Assembly: GCF_902506325.1 (NCBI RefSeq)
Contig: NZ_LR732328.1
Coordinates: 1,299,071 to 1,363,070 of the forward strand
Length of the DNA: 64,000 nucleotides
Origin: Limnobacter sp. 130
GTDB lineage: Bacteria; Pseudomonadota; Gammaproteobacteria; Burkholderiales; Burkholderiaceae_B
Direction: 5' to 3'
The notes under the pieces are model-generated. The model ran no database searches. It saw nothing but the letters and a program-made list of their open reading frames with translations, and was not told the DNA's origin. Position 1 is the first letter of the stretch. Each line of letters opens with the position of its first letter. This document shows, one piece after another, positions 7,529 through 16,513 of this stretch. The position numbers were made by a program, and so were the translations under genes.

Positions 7529-9934
7529 TTAGTTACGTACGGGTTTGCCGGTTTGCAGCATGCCCATGATTCGTTCTTGTGTCTTGGGGTTGTCGAGCAA
7601 CTTCACGAAGTGCTTGCGTTCCAGATTCAGGAACCACTCTTCATCCACCAAGGAGCCAGTTTCAATTTCGCCACCACACACCACTTCGGCGATGACACAG
7701 CCCAAGTGGAAGTCGTAGGCGGAGATGAAACCACCGTCGCGCATGTTGACCAGTTGCGCCTTGATTGTGGCGTAGCCTGATTTGCCTGCGGCGGGCACAC
7801 CCTTGATTTTGTGGGGTGGGCGATAGCCGCCATCGAACATGGCGCGTGCACGTGAAATTGCGACGTACAGCAGTTCATGGCTGTTGAATACGATGGTGTC
7901 GGATTCCTTGATGAAGCCCAGGTCGCGACATTCCATGGCCGATGTGCCCACCTTGGCAGTGGCAGCGGTCATGAAGCCGTCTTTCAGGAAAGCCAATACG
8001 TCGGCAGAACCCGCTTTTTGAGCAGCCAGGCCAGCGTTTACAGCGATCTCTTTCAAACCACCACCGCCTGGAATCAGGCCAACGCCCACTTCCACCAGAC
8101 CCATGTAGCTTTCCAGGTTTGCAACACGTGCAGCACAGTGAATTGCGAATTCACACCCACCACCCAAAGCCAAGCCAGTTACGGCGGCCACGGTTGGAAC
8201 TTGTGCGTATTTCAGTGCGGCTGTGCCCTTCTGGAATTCTGCAACCATGGGTTCGATGGCCTTGCCACCGCCTTGCATGAATGCAGGCAACATGGCCTGC
8301 AAATCGGCACCTGCGGAGAAGGGTTCATCCGGGCTCCACAACACCAAACCTTTGTAGCTTTTCTCAGCCAAGGCAATGGCTTCGTGGGTGCCGGTGATGA
8401 CGTCGGGGCCAATGGCGTGCATTTTTGTTTTGATCGACAAAATCAATACGTCGTCATGACCCGGTGCTGTCCAAATGCGAACCGCATCGTTTTCTTTGAT
8501 TGTGGTGCCGCCGTTGTGACCAGTGACTGTTGTTTCGCCCAATACTTTGGCGCGGAAAACTTGGCGCTGGTACACAGGCAAATCTTTGCGGGGCACGAAG
8601 GAATTCGAGGCTGGGCTGAATGCGCCGGCCGTGCTGTACACGCCGCCGTTTTCAGCCACGGGGCCTTCGAAAACCCAAGCTGGCAACGGTGCATTGCACA
8701 GTGCTTCGCCGGCATCAATGTCCGCTTTTACCCATTCAGCAACCTGTTTCCAGCCTGCAGCTTGCCAGGTTTCGAATGGACCTTCTGTCCAGCCATAACC
8801 CCAGCGCAGCGAGAAGTCCACTTCGCGTGCAGTGTCGGCAATTTCGTTCAAGTGGAAGGCGATGTAGTGGAATGCATCGCGGAAAATGGCCCACAGGAAT
8901 TTGGCTTGCGGGTGCTCGGAAGCACGCAGTGCAGCCATGCGCTCGGCCACGTTGCGGTTTTTCAAGATCTTCAACACGGCTTCGTCGGCCTTGCCTTCAG
9001 AAGGTACGTAGCCGCTGGTGCTTGCATCAAACACCATGATCTGCTTGCCTTCTTTCTTGAAGAAGCCACCTTTGGTTTTCTGGCCCAAGGCACCTTTTTC
9101 AACCAAGGCCTTCAATACGGCGGGTGTGGCGTAGCTGGGTGCAAACGGATCGTTGGGCAGTGTGTTTTGCATGGTTGCAATCACGTGGCCCATGGTGTCC
9201 AGACCCACCACGTCGGCAGTGCGGAATGTGGCGGACTTTGCACGACCCAATTTAGAGCCGGTCAGCTGATCAACGATGTCGAATGGAATACCGTACTTCT
9301 GTGCTTCGGCCATGGTGGCCAGCATGCCGGCCACGCCCACGCGGTTGGCCACGAAGTTGGGCGTGTCTTTGGCTGTAATAATGCCCTTGCCCAAAGTGGT
9401 GGTCAGGAAGGTTTCGAGATTGTCGAGAATGTCCTGGCGCGTGGTGCTCAATGGAATGAGTTCGCACAGGTGCATGTAGCGGGGCGGATTGAAGAAGTGA
9501 ACGCCACAAAAGCGGCTTTTCAGTTCAGCATCAAAACCTTCGCTAAGCTTGGAAATGCTCAAGCCCGAGGTGTTGGTTGCAAAAATTGCGGTGGCATTGA
9601 TGTGCGGCGCAACTTTTTTGTACAGATCGTGTTTCCAATCCATGCGTTCAGCAATCGCTTCGATCACCAGGTCGCAACCTTGCAACAGCTCCAGATGCTC
9701 TTCGTAGTTGGCAGCTTGCACATATTGCGCAACGTCTTTCGCGCCAAACGGGGCAGGCTTCAGCTTGGTCAGGTTCAAGATGGCTTTGTCAACGATGCCA
9801 TTCTTGGGGCCTTCCTTGGCGGGCAAATCAAACAGCACCACTGGCACTTTGGCATTGGCACAGTGGGCAGCAATTTGAGCACCCATCACGCCAGCGCCGA
9901 GCACGGCGACTTTGCGAACGATGAAATTGGACAC
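7529..9934 (-). CDS. 3-hydroxyacyl-CoA dehydrogenase / enoyl-CoA hydratase, bifunctional beta-oxidation enzyme
   Basis: 801 residues starting at GTG 9934, which has AAGGAGA seven bases upstream; the longer frame from 9979 lacks a ribosome site. The dehydrogenase comes first (VAVLGAGVMGAQIAAHCANA NAD-binding motif at residues 8-28, then HFFNPPRYMHLCELIP), and the crotonase domain is C-terminal (EPFSAGADLQAML near 540, TGLALGGGCEFAIHCA near 595). This order is that of the FadN/PA-type enzymes, reversed relative to E. coli FadB. It performs hydration and NAD-dependent oxidation of enoyl-CoA. It lies between the FadE-like and FadA genes in one leftward operon. Confidence 0.92.
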   Translation of the reverse strand: MSNFIVRKVAVLGAGVMGAQIAAHCANAKVPVVLFDLPAKEGPKNGIVDKAILNLTKLKPAPFGAKDVAQYVQAANYEEHLELLQGCDLVIEAIAERMDWKHDLYKKVAPHINATAIFATNTSGLSISKLSEGFDAELKSRFCGVHFFNPPRYMHLCELIPLSTTRQDILDNLETFLTTTLGKGIITAKDTPNFVANRVGVAGMLATMAEAQKYGIPFDIVDQLTGSKLGRAKSATFRTADVVGLDTMGHVIATMQNTLPNDPFAPSYATPAVLKALVEKGALGQKTKGGFFKKEGKQIMVFDASTSGYVPSEGKADEAVLKILKNRNVAERMAALRASEHPQAKFLWAIFRDAFHYIAFHLNEIADTAREVDFSLRWGYGWTEGPFETWQAAGWKQVAEWVKADIDAGEALCNAPLPAWVFEGPVAENGGVYSTAGAFSPASNSFVPRKDLPVYQRQVFRAKVLGETTVTGHNGGTTIKENDAVRIWTAPGHDDVLILSIKTKMHAIGPDVITGTHEAIALAEKSYKGLVLWSPDEPFSAGADLQAMLPAFMQGGGKAIEPMVAEFQKGTAALKYAQVPTVAAVTGLALGGGCEFAIHCAARVANLESYMGLVEVGVGLIPGGGGLKEIAVNAGLAAQKAGSADVLAFLKDGFMTAATAKVGTSAMECRDLGFIKESDTIVFNSHELLYVAISRARAMFDGGYRPPHKIKGVPAAGKSGYATIKAQLVNMRDGGFISAYDFHLGCVIAEVVCGGEIETGSLVDEEWFLNLERKHFVKLLDNPKTQERIMGMLQTGKPVRN

Positions 9935-9966
9935 GCGTGTCTCCTTCGAGTTAATTGGATTCAACG

Positions 9967-9991
9967 CCCGCAGCCACATGTGGGCTGCGGG
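9967..9991 (-). other. Intercistronic hairpin between the acyl-CoA dehydrogenase and FadB-like genes
   Basis: Perfect 9-bp stem CCCGCAGCC (9967-9975) / GGCTGCGGG (9983-9991) with a 7-nt loop. It lacks a U-run on either strand, so it is not a standard terminator; it may protect the upstream mRNA or tune expression within the operon. Confidence 0.6.
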
Positions 9992-10011
9992 GTACTACGG
10001 GACAGGATTTC

Positions 10012-11802
10012 TTAGAACAGGTCTGCTTCCATTTCCATCAGGCTGCTGGAGCCTGCGCGCGCCTTGCGTATCAGCATGGCGGTTTCGGGCAGCATTTTCT
10101 GGAAGTAGAAACGGGCTGTGTGCAGCTTGGCGGTGTAGAACTTGTCACCACTGGCTTGTTTTTCAAGCGCGATTTTTGCAGCTTGTGCGAAGAAGTAGCC
10201 ATAGAACAAGTGGCCTACTACGCGCAGGTAATCCACAGCAGCGGCACCCACTTCATCAGGGTTTTGCATGGCCTTGCCACCAATTTCCATGGTCAGCTTG
10301 CTGACCTTGTCGCCCAAGTCGGCCAAGGGTTCTACAAACTCTTTCATGGCTGGGTTGTTGGCCTCAGCTTCGCACAAAGCACGAACCATTTTGCCAAACT
10401 TCATCAACTTGGCGCCGCCATCGCCCAACACTTTGCGACCCAGCAGGTCGAGTGATTGAATGGTGTTGGTGCCTTCGTAAATCATGTTGATGCGGCTGTC
10501 GCGCACATACTGTTCCATGCCCCATTCGGCGATGTAACCATGGCCGCCATACACCTGCATGCAGTGTGAAGTGGCTTCCCATGCATTGTCGGTAATAAAG
10601 GCTTTCACAATGGGGGTGGCCAGGGCAACCATGTCGGAAGCCTCCTTGCGAACGGCTTCGTCTGGGTGGTTCAGCTCTTTGTCCAGCTCAAGCGCAGTCC
10701 ACAGGCACAATGCCCGGCCACCTTCAGCATAGGCGCGGGTGGTCAACAGCATTTTGCGAACATCAGGGTGAACAATAATGGCATCTGCAGGTTTGTCTGC
10801 TGATTTGGGGCCGGTCAATGAACGGCCTTGAATACGGTCTTTGGCGTACACCACGGCGTTTTGATAAGCCACTTCGGTCAGGCCCAGTGACTGCATGCCC
10901 ACGCCCAGGCGGGCTGCGTTCATCATCACGAACATGGCAGCCAAACCGCGGTGAGGCTGGCCGATCAACCAACCGCTTGCGCCGTCCAGGTTCATTTGGC
11001 ATGTTGCATTGCCGTGAATGCCCATTTTGTGTTCAATGGCGCCGCAGAAAATCGGATTGCGTTCGCCCAGGGTTCCATCTGCATTGGGAACAAACTTGGG
11101 AACAAGGAACAGCGAAATGCCCTTGGTGCCCACAGGTGCGTCGGGCAGGCGTGCCAACACCAGGTGAATGATGTTCTCGGCCATGTCGTGTTCACCACTG
11201 CTGATGAAAATTTTCGCACCGGTAATTTTGTAGCTGCCATCGGCTTGTGGCTCGGCCTTGCTGCGCAACATACCCAGGTCGGTACCGCAATGGGGCTCGG
11301 TCAGGCACATGGTGCCAGTCCATTCACCGCTGGTCAGCTTGGGCAGGTACAAGTCTTTCTGTTCCTGACTACCGTGCTCGTGCAGGCAATCGTAGGCACC
11401 GTGGGTCAGGCCGGGGTACATGGTCCAGGCCTGATTGGCGCTGTTCATCATTTCATAGAAAGTCTGGTTCACAGTAACCGGCAGGCCTTGACCACCGTAG
11501 TTGGGGTCGCAGCTGAGCGAAGCCCAACCAGCCTCAACGAACTGTTGATAGGCTTCTTTGAAGCCTGTTGGCGTTTTCAGGGAATGATCGGCCTTGTTCA
11601 AGGTACAACCTTCGGAATCGCCCACGGCGTTCAGCGGTTGCAATACTTCCGCGCAGAACTTGCCGCCTTCTTCCATGATCTGATTCATGGTGTCAGCGTC
11701 AATTTCCGCAAAAGCGGGAATGCTTTTGAAAGTGGCTTCCGCATTGAACATTTCGTGCAGTACAAATTGCATGTCGCGGACTGGGGGCGTGTATTGGCTC
11801 AT
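10012..11802 (-). CDS. Acyl-CoA dehydrogenase with C-terminal extension (FadE-like / DmdC type)
   Basis: 596 residues, the length of the class with an added C-terminal helical domain. Recognisable segments: AYDCLHEHGSQEQKDLYLPKL, then MCLTEPHCGTDLG (FAD/substrate loop near 165), KIFISSGEHD, YGGHGYIAEWGMEQYVRDSR and IYEGTNTIQSLDLLGRKVL near 440, which contains the catalytic glutamate. It forms the enoyl-CoA with electron transfer to ETF. ATG at 11802 has CAGGAGA upstream. It lies 17 bp after the TetR regulator gene and before the FadB-like gene. Confidence 0.93.
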   Translation of the reverse strand: MSQYTPPVRDMQFVLHEMFNAEATFKSIPAFAEIDADTMNQIMEEGGKFCAEVLQPLNAVGDSEGCTLNKADHSLKTPTGFKEAYQQFVEAGWASLSCDPNYGGQGLPVTVNQTFYEMMNSANQAWTMYPGLTHGAYDCLHEHGSQEQKDLYLPKLTSGEWTGTMCLTEPHCGTDLGMLRSKAEPQADGSYKITGAKIFISSGEHDMAENIIHLVLARLPDAPVGTKGISLFLVPKFVPNADGTLGERNPIFCGAIEHKMGIHGNATCQMNLDGASGWLIGQPHRGLAAMFVMMNAARLGVGMQSLGLTEVAYQNAVVYAKDRIQGRSLTGPKSADKPADAIIVHPDVRKMLLTTRAYAEGGRALCLWTALELDKELNHPDEAVRKEASDMVALATPIVKAFITDNAWEATSHCMQVYGGHGYIAEWGMEQYVRDSRINMIYEGTNTIQSLDLLGRKVLGDGGAKLMKFGKMVRALCEAEANNPAMKEFVEPLADLGDKVSKLTMEIGGKAMQNPDEVGAAAVDYLRVVGHLFYGYFFAQAAKIALEKQASGDKFYTAKLHTARFYFQKMLPETAMLIRKARAGSSSLMEMEADLF

Positions 11803-11819
11803 TGAAGTGTCTCCTGGTA

Positions 11820-12434
11820 CTACTGGCTCAGAATTTCTGACTGGGTTTGCTGGTAATGCTGAATCATGCGTTCAAAGCCTTGGCTGGCCCGTTTCACAGA
11901 CAAGGTGTCGCCCATGAGGCGACCTTGCTGGTGGGCTGCCAGAATCAGGCCAACCATCTCGAAAACGAGCTGGTCCGCATGCGCCTGATTGGCTGGTAAA
12001 TGATTTTCTTCGATGGCCTGTGCCGTGGCACGGTGCATTTCTTTTTGCCAGTCGCGATGCATTTTCACCAGGACATCGCGAACCGCCCCTGGCCTGTCAT
12101 CGTATTCTGTCGCGCCTGAAATATAGATGCAACCACTGTCGATTTCTTTGCCAATTCGATCAAGCCAGCGCATGAAGATTGCACGCAAACGCGGCAGTCC
12201 ACGGGGCTCTTTCAGGCAGGGAAACAATACGGCATCGATGAATTGTGTTTCGTACTCTTGCAGTACTGCGATTTGAAGTTCTTCACGTGAGCCGAAATGG
12301 GCGAACACTCCACTTTTACTCATGGCCATTTTTTCTGCGATGGAGCCAATGGTTAACCCCTCGAGTCCTTGCGTGGACGCGATTTCTAGCGCCGCCTCTA
12401 CAATGGCGGCTCGGGTTTGTTCACCTTTGCGCAT
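11820..12434 (-). CDS. TetR/AcrR-family regulator of the beta-oxidation operon
   Basis: 204 residues. Residues 1-60 form the TetR helix-turn-helix domain (TRAAIVEAALEIASTQGLEG, then GSIAEKMAMSKSGVFAHFGS); the C-terminal part is a ligand-binding helical bundle with FMRWLDRIGKEIDSGCIYIS. It is the first gene of the operon with FadE-, FadB- and FadA-like genes, so autoregulation by an acyl-CoA is the simplest model (inference). No ribosome site is visible before ATG 12434, and the palindrome at 12447-12456 lies only 13 bp upstream. Confidence 0.88.
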   Translation of the reverse strand: MRKGEQTRAAIVEAALEIASTQGLEGLTIGSIAEKMAMSKSGVFAHFGSREELQIAVLQEYETQFIDAVLFPCLKEPRGLPRLRAIFMRWLDRIGKEIDSGCIYISGATEYDDRPGAVRDVLVKMHRDWQKEMHRATAQAIEENHLPANQAHADQLVFEMVGLILAAHQQGRLMGDTLSVKRASQGFERMIQHYQQTQSEILSQ

Positions 12435-12446
12435 ATAAAAATAGAC

Positions 12447-12456
12447 CGAACGTTCG
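12447..12456. promoter_or_regulatory. Palindromic TetR-type operator before the beta-oxidation regulator
   Basis: CGAACGTTCG is a perfect 10-bp palindrome placed 13 bp upstream of the tetR ATG. AACG..CGTT dyads of this kind are typical TetR-family operators, and the position would block transcription of the tetR-fad operon. Confidence 0.6.
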
Positions 12457-12545
12457 TTTTTTTATGAGTGTACGCTATTTCTTTGGGAAAAAGGGAATGG
12501 CCCAGGTTAGAGAAATTCCTCTACAACCCCATGGGTGCAATTCAT

Positions 12546-12566
12546 TTATTCAAAATATTTGAATAA
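12546..12566. promoter_or_regulatory. Long AT-rich inverted repeat upstream of doxX
   Basis: Arms TTATTCAAA (12546-12554) and TTTGAATAA (12558-12566) are perfect 9-bp inverted repeats around a 3-nt centre. It lies 95 bp upstream of the doxX ATG, in the same intergenic region as the tetR promoter. A second dyad, CGATTC/GAATCG, is at 12623-12637. Both look like binding sites; the cognate protein is unknown. Confidence 0.5.
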
Positions 12567-12660
12567 ACACTGCAAAAAACGCCACTCGATTTTTAACAAT
12601 CGAACGCGCATGATTCAACCATCGATTCAGTGAATCGCAAACCCAATACGGAGAATTGAA

Positions 12661-13113
12661 ATGACTACAGCAAACGCAACACACACTGGTACCAATGCAG
12701 TAGACAGTGCCTTGAACAACTCAGCGTCCACAATCGCCCTGCTTGGCCGGGTTTTGCTTGCGACCATGTTCGTACTGGCTGGTTTCAGCAAAATTGGTGG
12801 ATTCGAAGGCACAGCGGGCTACATCGGTTCCGTGGGCTTGCCCTTTCCAGAGCTGCTGACCGTGCTCACAATTGCGGTTGAAATTGGCGCAGGCCTGGCT
12901 TTGATTGTTGGCTTCCAGGTGCGTATTGCAGCCTTGCTGCTGGCAGGTTTCACTTTGGCGGCATCGGTGCTGTTTCACAACTACTGGACCATGCCAGCCG
13001 ATCAAGCCTATGTGCAGCAGCTGATGTTCATGAAAAACATCAGCGTGGCTGGCGGTTTGTTGATGATTGTGGCCTTGGGTGGTGGAAAGCTGGGCCTGAG
13101 CAAAGGCAAGTAA
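12661..13113 (+). CDS. DoxX family membrane protein
   Basis: 150 residues with four membrane segments and the DoxX signature: LLGRVLLATMFVLAGFSKIGGFEG around residues 27-52, then TAGYIGSVGLPFPELLTVL and a C-terminal KNISVAGGLLMIVALGGGKL. The first 25 residues are Thr/Asn-rich and cytosolic. DoxX-family proteins occur in respiratory or redox-stress contexts; the precise biochemistry varies. ATG 12661 follows GGAGA. It is the only rightward gene here and converges with pdeM, so it is probably monocistronic. Confidence 0.88.
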   Translation: MTTANATHTGTNAVDSALNNSASTIALLGRVLLATMFVLAGFSKIGGFEGTAGYIGSVGLPFPELLTVLTIAVEIGAGLALIVGFQVRIAALLLAGFTLAASVLFHNYWTMPADQAYVQQLMFMKNISVAGGLLMIVALGGGKLGLSKGK

Positions 13114-13131
13114 GGCGCGCCTGGTCAGTGA

Positions 13132-13794
13132 TTAAACCACTGGAAATACGGCCTCACCGGCCTGGGGATTGACTTGATAACCACCGGTGAACGCACCAAA
13201 TGAAGGCAGTATCAATTGATCTGACTTAAGGTAGAAGCAAGGCAAACGCGCCCTGCTTCTGCCTTTTCCGTTGAGCACCACCACTGGGTGTTCGTGCCCG
13301 GCCAGCACCAAGGCACCCGGCACGGTATGCGGGTGATGACACAAAGCAAAACCACCCAACACAAAAGGCTCTTCCACCACCGTGATATTCAGGGTTGCTG
13401 GAGGGTCGCCCGCCTTGCTGTCGTGATTGCCGCGAATCAATGTCATGTCGATATCGGTGTGCTGCAAACGCCAGGTGTGTAGTTTTTCAAGCAGGTCTTT
13501 GTTGTGCGCTGCCTTGGCATGCAACAGGTCACCGAGGAAATAAATGGCATGTGGCTGGTGGTCGGCAATGGCCAAGGACAAGCGATCGAGATTTTCCTGC
13601 GTGGTCCCGGCCGGCACGGGTACGCCAAGGCTTCGAAAGGTGGCGGCTTTGCCCAAGTGTATGTCGGCCACGAACAAGGCTTTCTGTGTGGGCGAGAACA
13701 CCACTTTCTGGTGCGACAGGATTAATACGCCGAATGGCGTTTCGACAGTACTTACCGGATGGGTAGCCGACAACAATCTCACGTGAAAAATCAC
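13132..13794 (-). CDS. pdeM: Ligase-associated DNA damage response endonuclease PdeM
   Basis: 220 residues with calcineurin-type phosphoesterase metal motifs: DIHLGKAATFRSLGVPVPAG near residue 44 (the family-specific continuation), GDLLHAKAAH near 88, RGNHD near 120 and CHHPH...AGHEHPVV near 155-170. It is the metallophosphoesterase of the four-protein ligase-associated repair set (helicase, ligase, exonuclease, PdeM). It follows the helicase gene by 19 bp on the same strand. GTG at 13794 is taken as start; GTG at 13782 is an alternative with a better-placed AGGTG. Confidence 0.9.
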   Translation of the reverse strand: MIFHVRLLSATHPVSTVETPFGVLILSHQKVVFSPTQKALFVADIHLGKAATFRSLGVPVPAGTTQENLDRLSLAIADHQPHAIYFLGDLLHAKAAHNKDLLEKLHTWRLQHTDIDMTLIRGNHDSKAGDPPATLNITVVEEPFVLGGFALCHHPHTVPGALVLAGHEHPVVVLNGKGRSRARLPCFYLKSDQLILPSFGAFTGGYQVNPQAGEAVFPVV

Positions 13795-13813
13795 CTAAAA
13801 AAATTTGAATTCG

Positions 13814-16453
13814 TCAAACCTGAGCAGCTTTTTCAAGTTCAGCCACCATGCGAGCCACGCGATCACTGAGTTTTTCTGTGCTCACTGTCTCGCGCAACCG
13901 TTCAATCAACAAGGGAAACGCGAATGGCGAGGGTTTATCGATTGATTGATAAACCAGTGTTTTGGATTGAATGGAGTTCAGTGCCTGCACCATGCGCGCC
14001 AAATCAAGTTCCTGCTCAAGGGCTTCCCGTTGCGCCTGGTCCAGCAGCAAATTACCTTGATCGTATTTTCTAAAAACCTCGAAGAACAAGCCGCTGGAGG
14101 CCTGCAATTGCTTGGCACTTTTACCGGCACCCGGATACCCCTGAAACACCAAACCGGCAATTCGCGCAATTTCGCGAAACCGGCGCTGGGCCAGTTCAGA
14201 TGCATTCAGGCACGCCAGTACATCCTCGAATAAATTCTCAGTGGAAAAAAGCGCAGACTCTGACAAACCATCCTTGAACCATTCATGCCAGTTGATGGGC
14301 TCGGCACTGAGCAACTCAAAACCATAATCATTCATGGCAATTGAAAATGTGCCCGGCTTGTGTCTTGATGCGCGCCACGCCAAAAGACTTGCCAAACCAA
14401 TGTGCACAGTGCGCCCCTCGAAGGGATACACGAACAGGTGGTGACCTTCCTTGCTGTGAAGTTCTTCGACCAATAAATTGACGGTGTTGGGCAATGCGCT
14501 CCAGCGCATTTGCAAAGCCAGCAAACTTTCAAGTGCGCGTAATTCGGGCAGGGCTGGTTTTTTACCGGTCGAAATGGCTTGGTGCGCAAGCTCCAGCATT
14601 TGCAGGGAAGCATGGGCAAGCTCGCTGCTCAATGGCATTTTTCCGCCCTGCCACTGCGGCACGGTCGCCTTTTTGCGGTTGGCTTTTCGAACGTAGGCTG
14701 TCATGTCACGCACCTTCACCAGCTCGAGCACCCGGCCAGCAAAACTGAAACAATCACCGGTTTTCAGGCGTGCAATAAAGCCCTCCTCGATGGTGCCCAA
14801 ACGCCCGCCGGTCATCCATGCCACTTGCATGGCGGCATCGGAGACAATGGTGCCCACCGACATGGCGTGCCTGCGTGCTATGTCGCGGCGGGGCACGCGG
14901 TAAATGCCGTCGTCGCCTGCTGCAACGCGCTGGTAATCGGGATATGCAGCCAAACTTTCTCCCCCCTTCTCCACAAAAGCCAAAGCCCAGTCAAACTGGG
15001 CGCGGGTCAAATTGGCATAAGCGTTGGTGGTTCGAACTTCTGAAAACAGTTCATCGGGTTTAAAACCACTGCCCATCGCAATGGTGACCAAGTGCTGAAC
15101 CAGTACGTCCAGTGGTGCCTGGGGGCTGAAACGCGATTCGATCTGCTTGTGTTCTGCTGCATACCGGGCCGCAGCAGCCTCGACCAGCTCCAGTGCATGC
15201 GTGGGCACCACGGTAATCCGCGAGGGGCGACCCGGTGCATGCCCCGAACGACCTGCGCGTTGAAGCAAACGGGCGACGCCCTTGGGCGAACCGATTTGAA
15301 TAACACGCTCGACAGGTAAAAAATCAACGCCCAAGTCAAGGGACGATGTGCACACCACCGCCTTCAAACTGCCGCTTTTCAAACCCTGCTCCACCCAATC
15401 GCGCACTGTTTTGTCGAGCGACCCATGGTGCAAAGCCAGCGCACCTGCGTAATCGGGTCGGGCTTCCAGCAAGGCTTGATACCAAATTTCTGCCTGGGAA
15501 CGCGTGTTGGTAAAGATCAGCGTGGAGGCTGACTGATCAATTTCTCTGGCAACAAATTCCAATTGATTCAAACCCAAATGCCCGCCCCAAGGGAAGCGTT
15601 CAAAAGTGTCGGGGATCAGGCTGTCGATGATCAACTGCTTGGGCAACTTGCCTTGAACCAAAGTTGACTTGCTGTGCTGGCGAACAGGCCAAAGCAGAAC
15701 ATCTGTGGCCACTTGCAAATTGCCCAAGGTGGCACTTAAGCCCCACACCTGCAAACCCGGGTTGATGCGGGCCAAACGCGCAATCGCCAACTGCAACTGC
15801 ACGCCGCGTTTGTTGCCGATCAACTCATGCCATTCATCGACCACCAACACTTGCAGCTTGCTTAAATTGGGCTGACTGCTGGCGCGTGTGAACATCAAGG
15901 TGAGGCTTTCCGGTGTGGTCACCAACGCGAAAGGTGGTTTGCGCAAGATGGCTGCACGCGCTGCGGAATCGGTATCGCCGGTTTGAAGTGCCACATTGCA
16001 ATCACCTACCAATGCAGCCAGCGATTTTTGCAAAGCCTTGGTGCTGTCAGCCGCCAGGGCACGCATGGGTGTGATCCACATGATTTGTGTGGCTGCACCG
16101 CGAGGCCGGGGCAATTGCGCCAAACGCAACAATGCACCCAACCACACAGCCAGTGTTTTACCTGCACCAGTGGTGGCATGCAGCAAACCGCTATGCCCTT
16201 TCTGGAATGCTTGCCACACCTGTGTTTGATACTCGAACGGTTCCCAGCCTTGCGCACGGAACCATGCTTGAACATTTGCCAAGGTGAGTTCTGACAAAGG
16301 TGCCGTGTTCATCGGCAACGCTGGCGCAGACAACACCTGTTGGGTGGATTCTTGCAGCGCTGCAGATTTGTCTGCTGCTTTTTTCTTGCGGCGCAAAGCC
16401 TTCAGCTGTGTACCTACATTGGGACCGGGAGGAATGCCTCGAAATTCAGACAT
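13814..16453 (-). CDS. Ligase-associated DNA damage response DEXH-box helicase (Lhr-like)
   Basis: 879 residues. The helicase core carries Walker [18 protein letters not shown] near 98, DEWH box [14 protein letters not shown] near 208, SATLGN motif [19 protein letters not shown] and [11 protein letters not shown] motif VI near 410. The C-terminal half is the Lhr core extension (winged helix and beta-barrel). Lhr-family proteins are 3'-5' ATP-dependent translocases; this subtype is recurrently found with an ATP-dependent ligase, an MBL exonuclease and PdeM. Here only PdeM is adjacent; the ligase and exonuclease lie at 33062-35814. Confidence 0.93.
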   Translation of the reverse strand: MSEFRGIPPGPNVGTQLKALRRKKKAADKSAALQESTQQVLSAPALPMNTAPLSELTLANVQAWFRAQGWEPFEYQTQVWQAFQKGHSGLLHATTGAGKTLAVWLGALLRLAQLPRPRGAATQIMWITPMRALAADSTKALQKSLAALVGDCNVALQTGDTDSAARAAILRKPPFALVTTPESLTLMFTRASSQPNLSKLQVLVVDEWHELIGNKRGVQLQLAIARLARINPGLQVWGLSATLGNLQVATDVLLWPVRQHSKSTLVQGKLPKQLIIDSLIPDTFERFPWGGHLGLNQLEFVAREIDQSASTLIFTNTRSQAEIWYQALLEARPDYAGALALHHGSLDKTVRDWVEQGLKSGSLKAVVCTSSLDLGVDFLPVERVIQIGSPKGVARLLQRAGRSGHAPGRPSRITVVPTHALELVEAAAARYAAEHKQIESRFSPQAPLDVLVQHLVTIAMGSGFKPDELFSEVRTTNAYANLTRAQFDWALAFVEKGGESLAAYPDYQRVAAGDDGIYRVPRRDIARRHAMSVGTIVSDAAMQVAWMTGGRLGTIEEGFIARLKTGDCFSFAGRVLELVKVRDMTAYVRKANRKKATVPQWQGGKMPLSSELAHASLQMLELAHQAISTGKKPALPELRALESLLALQMRWSALPNTVNLLVEELHSKEGHHLFVYPFEGRTVHIGLASLLAWRASRHKPGTFSIAMNDYGFELLSAEPINWHEWFKDGLSESALFSTENLFEDVLACLNASELAQRRFREIARIAGLVFQGYPGAGKSAKQLQASSGLFFEVFRKYDQGNLLLDQAQREALEQELDLARMVQALNSIQSKTLVYQSIDKPSPFAFPLLIERLRETVSTEKLSDRVARMVAELEKAAQV

Positions 16454-16513
16454 GGTGTACTGCTAGGAAACAACGATGCCTGATTGTGCCACGGGAAATG
16501 CACAAAAATTGGC

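Noticed and set aside
7877-10015. A 712-codon open frame on the plus strand
   Set aside because: It lies antisense to the FadB-like gene in a GC-driven shadow frame, is rich in Cys, His and Phe without domain pattern, and has no ribosome site.
10951-11805. A 284-codon open frame opposite the acyl-CoA dehydrogenase
   Set aside because: Shadow frame of a strongly supported gene; no motif or start signal.
12423-12434. Leaderless start of the first TetR gene
   Set aside because: The lack of a ribosome site suggests it, but no transcription start can be located from sequence alone.
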